A stretch of 64,000 nt of DNA from Acidobacteriota bacterium (lineage in GTDB: Bacteria; Acidobacteriota; Blastocatellia; UBA7656): the NCBI GenBank assembly GCA_040754075.1, contig JBFMDH010000032.1, positions 1-64,000 on the forward strand. Reading direction: 5' to 3'. Made by a program: the position numbers and the translations under genes. The notes under the pieces were generated by a model. That model saw only the letters and a program-made list of their open reading frames with translations, was not told where the DNA came from and ran no database searches. This document shows, piece by piece, positions 52,504-59,969 of this stretch. Numbering within the stretch: position 1 is the first letter of the stretch; each line of letters opens with the position of its first letter.

Positions 52504-53070
52504 CTAATCCAAATCCACAAATATATCTGCAACTTTGCAAGAAAAGTTTTTCAAAACCGATGACCGAAATGACTCTTTTTCTTTGAGTTTTGCCGTAAGC
52601 ATTAAAACTTTTTCGTTGAGATGATAAATTTCAACGGTGCGAGCTTTGGGGTCAACGATCCAATATTCCTGAACGCCATACTTGCCATACAGATGGCGTT
52701 TGGCAACGCGGTCGCGCCGACGATTTTCCGCGCCCGGCGAAATGATTTCGCCGACGAGTTCCGGCGCGGCTTTCAACTTGCCGCCAACTAAAATCTTTTC
52801 TTTAGTTTCATGGGTTACGAATACGAGGTCAGGAATCACGCCGCTATACCTGCTGAAAATAACTCCTGCGCCGGTAGCGAGAATTCCTATGGGATTTTTA
52901 TCAAGGTATAGATTTATCAGATGACCCAATTTCATAATGACAACCTGGTGTGCAAAATCCGGCGCTTTAGACACAAGCAGTTCTTCTTCTATGAGTTCAT
53001 AGCGATTACCGTCATCGGGCATCAATTCCAATTCGTCTATGGTGATAAATCGTTCGATTCGCGCTGCCAT
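52504..53070 (-). CDS. Uma2-family (DUF820) putative restriction-fold nuclease
   Basis: A 188-residue protein with the PD-(D/E)xK fold of the Uma2 family. Landmarks are YELIEEELLV (motif E), VIPDLVFVT (PDxxF), PELVGEIISPGAENRRRDRVAKRHLYGKYGVQEYWIVDP (E...SP...RRRD...K..LY...GVxEYWIVDP) and VEIYHL. All metal-binding residues are present (D in PDLVF, E in VGEI). Uma2 genes are common in Cyanobacteria and Acidobacteriota; their DNA target is unknown. The start is ATG 53070. It stands alone with short gaps on both sides. Confidence 0.92.
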   Translation of the reverse strand: MAARIERFITIDELELMPDDGNRYELIEEELLVSKAPDFAHQVVIMKLGHLINLYLDKNPIGILATGAGVIFSRYSGVIPDLVFVTHETKEKILVGGKLKAAPELVGEIISPGAENRRRDRVAKRHLYGKYGVQEYWIVDPKARTVEIYHLNEKVLMLTAKLKEKESFRSSVLKNFSCKVADIFVDLD

Positions 53071-53121
53071 TTTGACCTCTTATTTTGTCGCTATTGTAAC
53101 ACGTTCGGTTCACGCGCTTCA

Positions 53122-53472
53122 TCAAGCATTGCCAAGCGCCTCGCGCGCTATCGCATCATCAACCTCGATTTCCATACGCAGCAATGCTGCGCTGTAGGTT
53201 TTACCCTGCGCATCGGTCTTCAAAGAAATCGTGCCACCGCCATCCAGGCTATTGTGCAAAAGAAAATTCAATGCTTCGAGATTCGGCACCTCAAAGCGTT
53301 CGACTTCGCCGAAACAAATTTCTTTGAAATGTTCTTTGACGCGCCCGGCGGTCACTTGTTCAACCAGTATCGGATAATAGTTGCTTTTGAGCGCAATCAA
53401 TCCGACGTTTGCCGTATCGCCTTTATCTCCCGAACGCGCATGCGCTAAATGAACTAATTTTATTTTTGCCAT
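53122..53472 (-). CDS. AtuA C-terminal-domain-like protein
   Basis: A 116-residue protein corresponding to the C-terminal domain of AtuA, a protein of acyclic terpene catabolism (KLVHLAHARSGDKGDTANVGLIAL, KSNYYPILVEQVTAGRVKEHF, then PNLEALNFLLHNSLDGGGTISLK). ATG 53472 begins at the conserved MAKIKLVHLAHARSG; AAGGAT lies upstream. The matching N-terminal domain is encoded by a separate gene at 53865-55232, and a small unrelated gene lies between them. In many species both halves are one protein. The reaction is unknown, but carboxylation-related terpene or leucine metabolism is known for the family. Confidence 0.85.
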   Translation of the reverse strand: MAKIKLVHLAHARSGDKGDTANVGLIALKSNYYPILVEQVTAGRVKEHFKEICFGEVERFEVPNLEALNFLLHNSLDGGGTISLKTDAQGKTYSAALLRMEIEVDDAIAREALGNA

Positions 53473-53482
53473 ATCCTTACCT

Positions 53483-53854
53483 TTAATCTTTGTTCCACCG
53501 CAAGCGAGTATCCATTGCCTTTGTGGAGTAAAAATATTCGAGGGCGTTTTTGCCGGTTTCGTATGAAGTCGTCCAACTGGAAGGATAAAAATCCACCTGA
53601 CCATTTGATAAAACAAACTTCATCAACTCACTTTCACTCGTTCTTTGGTTACGAATTGTAAAGCCTGAATCACCCTCAAATCTCAAATACATCAAAAAAC
53701 ATTTATGCTTATTTTTAAGACAACAGAGCGACATGCCTTCAGGTGCCGTAATCCATATCTCGCAAAATTCTTCATCGCTCATTAGTGAAAGTGAGCGATG
53801 AAGAAATTCACGAGACACATCTTTGTACTGTTTACCATTTAAAGAAAGCATCAT
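53483..53854 (-). CDS. Small Imm1-like protein inserted between the AtuA halves
   Basis: A 123-residue protein. ATG 53854 is chosen over the TTG at 53875, which would overlap the upstream gene. The sequence (SLCCLKNKHKCFLMYLRFEG, then FVLSNGQVDFYPSSW, then ALEYFYSTK) has the layout I associate with the Imm1 family of immunity proteins in polymorphic-toxin systems, where LMYLRxEGDxGF and LSNGQxDxYPxxW recur. This is from memory and needs a profile search. No signal peptide is present, so it would act in the cytoplasm. No cognate toxin is adjacent; the RHS gene is 33 kb away. Confidence 0.55.
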   Translation of the reverse strand: MMLSLNGKQYKDVSREFLHRSLSLMSDEEFCEIWITAPEGMSLCCLKNKHKCFLMYLRFEGDSGFTIRNQRTSESELMKFVLSNGQVDFYPSSWTTSYETGKNALEYFYSTKAMDTRLRWNKD

Positions 53855-53864
53855 CTCTATTCGG

Positions 53865-55232
53865 TTATCCCTCAACCACCGAAATTTCCGGTGTCACCTC
53901 GGATTTCGGAATCAGCGCGGGCCAGTAAGCGATAATCTCTTCGGTTTTTGGACGCCCGCCCGCAAAGCCTGTAACCGTCGGGGGTCCATTTAGCACCAGC
54001 GGCGCAATCTCGCGGCTGAATCGTTCAATCGCCGTTTTATCCTGACCTCTGACGCCAACGCGAAATTGCACTTCGGGAATGTCGCTTGACGGCGTACCCG
54101 AAAGCGCCAATCCGTGACAGGCATCGACGCCGACAAATTCGGTCATCACCGTATCAAATTTGAGTCCGAGCCGGTCTAACCGCTCACGTAAAATCCGGTC
54201 TGCCGCCTGCGCTTTTAAATAGGCATCAGGCCAACCGTAAACCAGTGAGCCGACCGCTTTCCAACCGGCGCTATAGCTGATACTGACCTTATAAAATTCG
54301 GTCGCGGGTTTGCCTTTGATGCCTGAAAAGCGCACACGATTTTCGCCCGCCTGTTCCAGATGAATAGTCGTGAAATCGGCAATGCCATCGGGCGTGATAT
54401 AAGCCGTTGGGTCGCCCATCTCGTAAAGCAATTGCTCTTTGATGGATTGAATGGTGATGCGTCCGCCGGTGCCTTCATGTTTGGTAATCACAAAAGCGCC
54501 GTCGCCCGAAGTTTCAATAATCGGATAGCCAATGTCGGCTAAATGAGGAATGGTTTGCCAGTCATAAAAACAGTTGCCGCCGGTGCATTGCGCGCCGCAT
54601 TCGACGGTGTGCCCGGCGATGGTTCCCATTGCCAGATTATTCCAATCGTCTGCTGCCCAACCGAATTCATGAATGAGCGGGCCAAGCGCCAGTCCGGTAT
54701 CGGTGACGCGACCGCAGACGACGATTTGTGCGCCTTGATTTAAAGCTTCGGCAACCGGACGCCCGCCGAAATAGACATTGGCGCTTTGCACGCGCGAACG
54801 AATCTCAGAGAGCGGTTCGCCGGTTTCCATATTCCTGAGTTCGACGCCGCGCGCCAGATAATCATCGAGTTTATGCATGATGTCATCGCCATCAACGATG
54901 CCAATGTTGATGCGACCGGTAAATCCTGTGCGCCGCGCCACCTCAATCAACGCATCACGACACGCGGGATTATTGACGCCTCCGGCATTGGCGACGACTT
55001 TGATTTTATGTTCAACCAGGTCTGGAAGGATGTGCTCAATCATCGCCACGAAATCGCGCGCATAACCGCTTTTCGGGTCGCGTGCGCGTTGTTTCTGCAT
55101 GATTGACATGGTGATTTCAGCCAGATAATCGAGGGTTAAATAATCAACGTGCCCACGCCGCACCTGTTCGACCGGCGCTTCCAGCGAATCACCCCAGAAC
55201 CCTTGTCCGTTTGCTATTCTTATGGTTTTCAT
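53865..55232 (-). CDS. AtuA N-terminal (DUF1446) domain protein
   Basis: A 455-residue protein of the DUF1446/AtuA family ([88 protein letters not shown], then [20 protein letters not shown]). It is cytoplasmic and probably binds an acyl-CoA or terpenoid substrate. The C-terminal domain that is usually fused to it is encoded separately at 53122-53472. ATG 55232 starts at the conserved [10 protein letters not shown]. Its 3' end overlaps the long version of the small Imm1-like frame. I saw no biotin carboxylase or dehydrogenase partner genes of the terpene pathway nearby. Confidence 0.88.
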   Translation of the reverse strand: MKTIRIANGQGFWGDSLEAPVEQVRRGHVDYLTLDYLAEITMSIMQKQRARDPKSGYARDFVAMIEHILPDLVEHKIKVVANAGGVNNPACRDALIEVARRTGFTGRINIGIVDGDDIMHKLDDYLARGVELRNMETGEPLSEIRSRVQSANVYFGGRPVAEALNQGAQIVVCGRVTDTGLALGPLIHEFGWAADDWNNLAMGTIAGHTVECGAQCTGGNCFYDWQTIPHLADIGYPIIETSGDGAFVITKHEGTGGRITIQSIKEQLLYEMGDPTAYITPDGIADFTTIHLEQAGENRVRFSGIKGKPATEFYKVSISYSAGWKAVGSLVYGWPDAYLKAQAADRILRERLDRLGLKFDTVMTEFVGVDACHGLALSGTPSSDIPEVQFRVGVRGQDKTAIERFSREIAPLVLNGPPTVTGFAGGRPKTEEIIAYWPALIPKSEVTPEISVVEG

Positions 55233-55242
55233 TTCTCATCCC

Positions 55243-55358
55243 GAAGGCAAAAGGCGAAAGGCAATCGCAAAAGGCAAAAGTTTTTCGCCTTTAACTTCTA
55301 CCTTTCAGCTTTTACCCAATTGATTTCATTTTACTTTTTGCCTTTTGCCTTTTGCCTT
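55243..55358. repeat. Inverted AAAAGGC heptamer tracts
   Basis: Repeats of AAAAGGC and GAAAGGC (55243-55280) are followed about 55 bases later by the complementary run of GCCTTTT units (55336-55358). They lie between the CDGSH gene and the AtuA-type gene. A shorter relative of the purine tract follows the S9 peptidase gene (57846-57878). Confidence 0.65.
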
Positions 55359-55361
55359 GTA

Positions 55362-55598
55362 TTAAGCCTGCGGTTTTGGCGGCAAATCGCGCGCTTCGAT
55401 GGCTGAATCAAATCCGACTCTGCCGTGAGTGCCGTCGCAAAACGGTTTATTATTCGAGTGTCCGCAACGGCAAAGCCCGACAACCGTGCGTCCGCCAAGT
55501 CCGAAAGTATTACCCGCTGCGTCTTTGATAACGATATTTTCGCCACTGATAACCAAAGGCCCGTTATTTTTACAGGTGATTTCCGTGTTATCACTCAT
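55362..55598 (-). CDS. CDGSH iron-sulfur domain protein
   Basis: A 78-residue protein that binds a redox-active 2Fe-2S cluster through three Cys and one His. The signature is complete: LCRCGHSNNKPFCDGTHGRVGF (C-x-C ... C-D-G-T-H). ATG 55598 has AGGAGA about nine bases upstream. Such small single-domain proteins are common in bacteria and are linked to electron transfer or iron-sulfur homeostasis. It is divergent from the S9 peptidase gene (170-base gap). Confidence 0.93.
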   Translation of the reverse strand: MSDNTEITCKNNGPLVISGENIVIKDAAGNTFGLGGRTVVGLCRCGHSNNKPFCDGTHGRVGFDSAIEARDLPPKPQA

Positions 55599-55768
55599 TC
55601 AATCTGCTCTCCTTGATGATGATTTCAACCGCACCATAGCGCGGAGGCTGATTTTAACTCACGCGCTGGCATTGTCGAAAGCGGTTGTGCTAAAACTGGT
55701 CTTCAAGTTCGGATAGCCAAAATTCGATTGCAGTTTTCCAACTTCACTCAGCCTTTCAAGGAGACTCT

Positions 55769-57844
55769 ATGAAGCGCGTGATTATCAGCTTGCTCATTAT
55801 CGCGTTGACCGCTGTTGCTGCCGTCACCGCCCAGACGTCAACCGATTACAAACCGTTTACGATTAACCAACTCATCAACATCCGTCGCGTTGCTGACCCG
55901 CAACTGTCGCCCGACGGCAACTGGATTGCCTATACCATCACCGACACGGACAAAACCGCCAATCGCCGCGCCACCAGGATGTATCTGATTTCGATAAAAG
56001 GCGGCGAATCACCAACCCTGTTAAACGGTGAAACGGCAAGTCAACCGCGCTGGTCGCCCGATGGCTCCAAACTCGCTTTCATTTCCACAAAGAGCGGCGC
56101 GCCACAAATCTGGACGCTCGATATGGCGACCAAAAAAGCCACACAGGTTTCCAACATCGCGCTTGGCGCAGACAACCCGATCTGGTCGCCCGATGGCAAA
56201 ATGCTTGCCTTCACATCTGATGTCTACCCGGATTGCGCCGACAATGATTGCAATGCCAAACGCGATGAAGCCGCATCCAAGAGCAAGGTCAAAGCCAAGA
56301 TTGCCGACAAACTTTTATTTCGTCACTGGACTTTCTGGAAAGAAGGCAAACGCGCGCATATTTTCATCGTCGCCAGCGAAGGCGGCGCGGCGCGCGATAT
56401 GACGCCGGGCGATTTCGATGCGCCGCCGTTCAGTTTGGGCGGTCCCACAGACTATGCCTTTTCGCCCGATTCCAAAGAGTTGGTGTTTGCCCGCAACACC
56501 GATAAAGACGAGGCGCTTTCGACCAACAGCGATTTATTCATCGTGCCGGTTGAAGGCGGCGAAGCCAAACGCCTCACCGGCGCGAACCTTGGCGCAGACC
56601 TTTCGCCGCAGTATTCACCCGACGGCAAATACATCGCCTATCGTTCGCAGGCGCGCGCGACTTTTGAAGCAGACCGCTGGCGGTTAGTGCTCTATGAACG
56701 CGAAACCGGCAGGAGCCGCGCCATCTCGAGTTCGATTGATAATTCCGTCGAGAGTTTTGCTTTTTCACCCGACAGCAAAAAAATCTACGCCGTGGTGCTC
56801 GAACGCGGCGGGCAGCCGGTTTACGAACTCTCGCCCGATAATGTCTCTGTGAAAAAAATCATTCCGCAGGGAATGAATGATGATTTGAAAGTCAGCGCCG
56901 ATGGCAAGATGGTTGTTTTCACGCGCAACAGCGCGACGCGCCCCGTAGAAATTTTTCGCGCCAATGCCGATGGCACAAGCCCTGTGCAAGTCACCCGCAT
57001 CAACGAAGAAACCATGTCGCAATACGGTTTGCGCGCTGCGGAAGAAATCAGTTGGGAAGGCGCGAATAAAGCCAAGGTCTATGGCTATATCGTCAAGCCT
57101 GCAAATTTCGACCCCGCGAAAAAATATCCGCTCGTCGTCTTGATTCACGGCGGACCACAAGGCGCATGGAATAACGCCTGGAGTTATCGCTGGAATCCGC
57201 AGGTGTTTGCCTCGGCGGGTTATGTGGTGTTTATGCCGAATCCGCGCGGTTCGACAGGTTACGGACAAAACTTTACCGATGAAATTTCCGGCGACTGGGG
57301 CGGCAAAGTATTTACAGACTTAACCAACGGCGTCGCCAGCGTGACGCTTGCGCCTTACATTGACAAAGAGCGTATCGGCGCGGCGGGCGGCAGTTATGGC
57401 GGTTATATGGTCAACTGGATTTTGGGACACAATGACGACCCGCGCTTTAAATTCAAAGCCCTGGTTTCGCACGCAGGGGTTTTCAACTTAACCAGTATGT
57501 ACGGCGCAACCGAAGAGTTGTGGTTCACGGATTGGGAATTCAAAGGTCGCCCGTGGACCAACCCGCAGATGTATGACAAATGGTCGCCGCATAAATTCGC
57601 CGCGAAATTCAACACCCCGACGCTCGTGGTTCACGGTGAATTGGATTACCGCGTGCCGGTCACCGAAGGCTTGCAGTTATTTACCGCTTTGCAACTGCAA
57701 AACGTGCCGTCGCGGTTGTTGTACTACCCGGACGAAGGTCATTGGATTTTGAAACCACAAAACTCCGAGCTTTGGTATGACACGGTCTTAGGGTGGTTCG
57801 AGACTTATTTGAAAGCCCCGGCTCAGGAAAAAGCCGGACAATAG
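55769..57844 (+). CDS. Exported S9-family serine peptidase (acylaminoacyl/dipeptidyl-peptidase type)
   Basis: A 691-residue exopeptidase with signal peptide MKRVIISLLIIALTAVAAVTA. Residues 40-420 form a beta-propeller of TolB/WD40-like repeats (LSPDGNWIAYTI, WSPDGSKLAFIS, WSPDGKMLAFTS, FSPDSKELVFAR). The C-terminal alpha/beta-hydrolase domain has the nucleophile in GGSYGGYMVNW, Asp in HGELDYRVPV and His in YPDEGHWI, a full catalytic triad. The oxyanion motif HGGPQG is also present. The propeller would restrict access to short peptides. Length and order fit the S9C group. It is the first of three exported peptidases in the last 8 kb, suggesting a peptide-scavenging lifestyle. Confidence 0.94.
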   Translation: MKRVIISLLIIALTAVAAVTAQTSTDYKPFTINQLINIRRVADPQLSPDGNWIAYTITDTDKTANRRATRMYLISIKGGESPTLLNGETASQPRWSPDGSKLAFISTKSGAPQIWTLDMATKKATQVSNIALGADNPIWSPDGKMLAFTSDVYPDCADNDCNAKRDEAASKSKVKAKIADKLLFRHWTFWKEGKRAHIFIVASEGGAARDMTPGDFDAPPFSLGGPTDYAFSPDSKELVFARNTDKDEALSTNSDLFIVPVEGGEAKRLTGANLGADLSPQYSPDGKYIAYRSQARATFEADRWRLVLYERETGRSRAISSSIDNSVESFAFSPDSKKIYAVVLERGGQPVYELSPDNVSVKKIIPQGMNDDLKVSADGKMVVFTRNSATRPVEIFRANADGTSPVQVTRINEETMSQYGLRAAEEISWEGANKAKVYGYIVKPANFDPAKKYPLVVLIHGGPQGAWNNAWSYRWNPQVFASAGYVVFMPNPRGSTGYGQNFTDEISGDWGGKVFTDLTNGVASVTLAPYIDKERIGAAGGSYGGYMVNWILGHNDDPRFKFKALVSHAGVFNLTSMYGATEELWFTDWEFKGRPWTNPQMYDKWSPHKFAAKFNTPTLVVHGELDYRVPVTEGLQLFTALQLQNVPSRLLYYPDEGHWILKPQNSELWYDTVLGWFETYLKAPAQEKAGQ

Positions 57845-57991
57845 AAAAGTTAAAAGGTAAAAGTAAAAAGGCAAAACCGGAGCGCAAGCATTTACCTGCG
57901 ATGAAGCCGTTTTTAGAAAAGAAATCCTTGAAACTAAAAACCGCTTCATCCACAATCAAACTCGCACAGAGATTTTTAAAGCGAGGTTGTT

Positions 57992-58270
57992 ATGATTGGT
58001 GTAAAAGAAGCCGTAAGTATTGCCTTAGATAACTTGTCAGATTTTTATAGCACCGCTAAAGATCAGTTCAAAGATATTTTACTTGAGGAAGTCGAATTAT
58101 CGGATGACAAAAAATATTGGCGTATAACGATAGGATTCACGCGTCCTGTTGAAGCAGCCAACATCTTAGATGTTGCGCTTCGTTCTAAAAGTTATGAGAG
58201 GGACTATAAGACGTTTGAGATTGAGGCTGATAGCGGAACCGTTCGTTCGATGAAAATAAGGAAGGTATGA
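57992..58270 (+). CDS. Small protein, probable antitoxin-like partner of the PIN gene
   Basis: A 92-residue protein with an alpha/beta pattern resembling a PepSY-like unit (KEAVSIALDNLSDFYSTAKD, YWRITIGFTRPV, RDYKTFEIEADSGTVRSMKIRKV). No family is certain. Its stop overlaps the start of the PIN-domain gene by four bases (ATGA), a strong sign of coupled translation. GAGG precedes the ATG. Base composition is lower than in the neighbouring peptidase gene, and the pair sits in an otherwise metabolic region, consistent with a small mobile module. An antitoxin role is inferred from this position only. Confidence 0.72.
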   Translation: MIGVKEAVSIALDNLSDFYSTAKDQFKDILLEEVELSDDKKYWRITIGFTRPVEAANILDVALRSKSYERDYKTFEIEADSGTVRSMKIRKV

Positions 58271-58767
58271 TTGAGTGGATTAAAAATTTGATTTCTCGCT
58301 ATGTTGAGAAAGGAATTTTAATTGATACCAATGTTCTTTTACTCTATTTCATCGGACGCTGCGACCCTAATCAGATTTCTAAATTTAAACGTACCCGCCA
58401 ATTTGTAATCGAGGACTATGAACTCTTAATAGACTTACTTCACTCCTTCAAAAAAATTATTACTACGCCAAATATTTTGACTGAAGTTAGCAATCTTTCA
58501 GGACAACTCGGCGAGCCTTTCAAAACTGAATTCTTCACTCATTTCGTGAGCGAGATTTCAACTCTTGAGGAGCACTACGTTGCCAGCCAGGAAGCGATTA
58601 AAATCGAGGAATTCGTCAAAGTAGGTCTCACCGATTCCTGCATATTCGATTTGTCGAAAGATAAATACCTTGTCCTGACTGATGATTTCAAGCTATCGCA
58701 ATACCTACAAAAGAAAAGTATAGATGTGATTAACTTCAACCACATTCGTCCGCTTGGTTGGACATGA
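58267..58767 (+). CDS. PIN-domain protein, VapC-like putative ribonuclease
   Basis: A 166-residue protein with the PIN fold of Mg-dependent ribonucleases. Acidic residues appear in order: D20 in LIDTNVLLLYF, a Glu in TTPNILTEVSNL, an Asp in LTDSCIFDLSKDKYLV, and Asp in LTDDFKL. That is the usual D-E-D-D arrangement, so cleavage activity is plausible. It is slightly longer than typical VapC (about 130) and has an insertion between the first and second acidic residues. Its start overlaps the upstream 92-residue gene. I infer a toxin-antitoxin-like pair, not yet assigned to a named family. Confidence 0.82.
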   Translation: MIEWIKNLISRYVEKGILIDTNVLLLYFIGRCDPNQISKFKRTRQFVIEDYELLIDLLHSFKKIITTPNILTEVSNLSGQLGEPFKTEFFTHFVSEISTLEEHYVASQEAIKIEEFVKVGLTDSCIFDLSKDKYLVLTDDFKLSQYLQKKSIDVINFNHIRPLGWT

Positions 58768-58781
58768 TTTTGCTTTTACCT

Positions 58782-59795
58782 TTATCCTTCGCTTAAAACT
58801 TTCAATAATTCTTTGGCGCGGGCGGTTTCTTCACTTGCTGGCGTACTCTCAATGAAAATTTTCAATTCATTGATTGCGCCTTCGCGGTCAGCGTTTTTCA
58901 TATGCACCTGCGCCAGGTAAAAATGACCGATGGAAAATTCTTTGCCGCCCATTGACATTGCCAGGTTCAACTCGCGCCCGGCGGTTTCCAGTTCATCGGT
59001 TTCAACGGCGGCTATGCCTAAATATAAATGCACGGCTGCCGAACTGCTATCAATCGTGAGCGCCTGTTGCAGGTGGTCTATCGCAATCAGATATTTTTTC
59101 TGTTTGATGAGCGCGATGCCTAAATTCAATTGCGGGTTGAAGGCTTTCGGGTTGAGTTCAATCGCCGCTTCAAACTGTTCAATGGCTTCATCAATTTTTT
59201 TCAATTTCAAATACTGTGAACCCAAATCATTGCGCGCGGTAAGGTATGCCGGATAAATGGCAATGGCTTTTTGGTAATGTTCGACAGCCCCTTCGAGATT
59301 GCCTTGGGTAACCAGTTTGGTTGCAGCGTTATATTCTTTGCGCGCCGCTTCGGGAATGTTGACATCAACTTCGGCTGCGGAAATAACTTTGCCTTTCGAG
59401 GCGTTGGCATTGACTTTTTCGCGCAAATGCACAACCACCATAGCGCGCATGCCGCGCAACAACAACACCTGTTCAACTGCCGGTTCATAAAGCTTGTTGT
59501 CGCCGATGGCTTCGATGGTGTAATTGCCGGGCGCAAGATTCGGAAAGACAAAATTCCCACTATTATCGGTAAACAAATCCATGCCTTCATCGCGCAGATT
59601 CGATAGCCGAATGCGAACGCTGTTGCTAACCGGATGCCCCGAAGGCAAAACCACTCTGCCGGTAATCGCCCCTGTGCCACCTCCTGAGCGTCCAGTGTTG
59701 GTGATAGGAACGGTGGTTTCAGGAGATTGCGCCTGAACGATTGAACTCAAACACAGAAGCAAACCGAGAGCAAAAAATCGAGAAGCAGTTTTCAT
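58782..59795 (-). CDS. Exported carboxypeptidase-regulatory/TPR protein, second copy
   Basis: A 337-residue exported protein with the same architecture as the one at 29704-30681: signal peptide (MKTASRFFALGLLLCLSSIVQA), a carboxypeptidase-regulatory-like beta-sandwich (GAITGRVVLPSGHPVSNSVRIRL ... GNFVFPNLAPGNYTIEAIG), then about four TPRs (ARKEYNAATKLVTQGNLEGAVEHYQKAI, ARNDLGSQYLKLKKIDEAIEQF). ATG 59795 has GAGGT six bases upstream; an earlier in-frame start at 59807 lies before the signal peptide. It is convergent with the PIN gene (14-base gap). It likely acts in the periplasm as an interaction scaffold. Confidence 0.86.
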   Translation of the reverse strand: MKTASRFFALGLLLCLSSIVQAQSPETTVPITNTGRSGGGTGAITGRVVLPSGHPVSNSVRIRLSNLRDEGMDLFTDNSGNFVFPNLAPGNYTIEAIGDNKLYEPAVEQVLLLRGMRAMVVVHLREKVNANASKGKVISAAEVDVNIPEAARKEYNAATKLVTQGNLEGAVEHYQKAIAIYPAYLTARNDLGSQYLKLKKIDEAIEQFEAAIELNPKAFNPQLNLGIALIKQKKYLIAIDHLQQALTIDSSSAAVHLYLGIAAVETDELETAGRELNLAMSMGGKEFSIGHFYLAQVHMKNADREGAINELKIFIESTPASEETARAKELLKVLSEG

Positions 59796-59969
59796 ACAGC
59801 ACCTCATTTCAATGAAGAAGTAGTGCGGTCAATATACCACCACTGGGCTTTCCTATAAAACCAGACCGCAAGGGTTGGCAGGCGTGCGCCCTTTCACAAG
59901 GATTGGCAGGCGACGTTGCGCCCTTTCACACCCGCCCGATATACTTGCCGTCCACATCAGGAGGAAATC

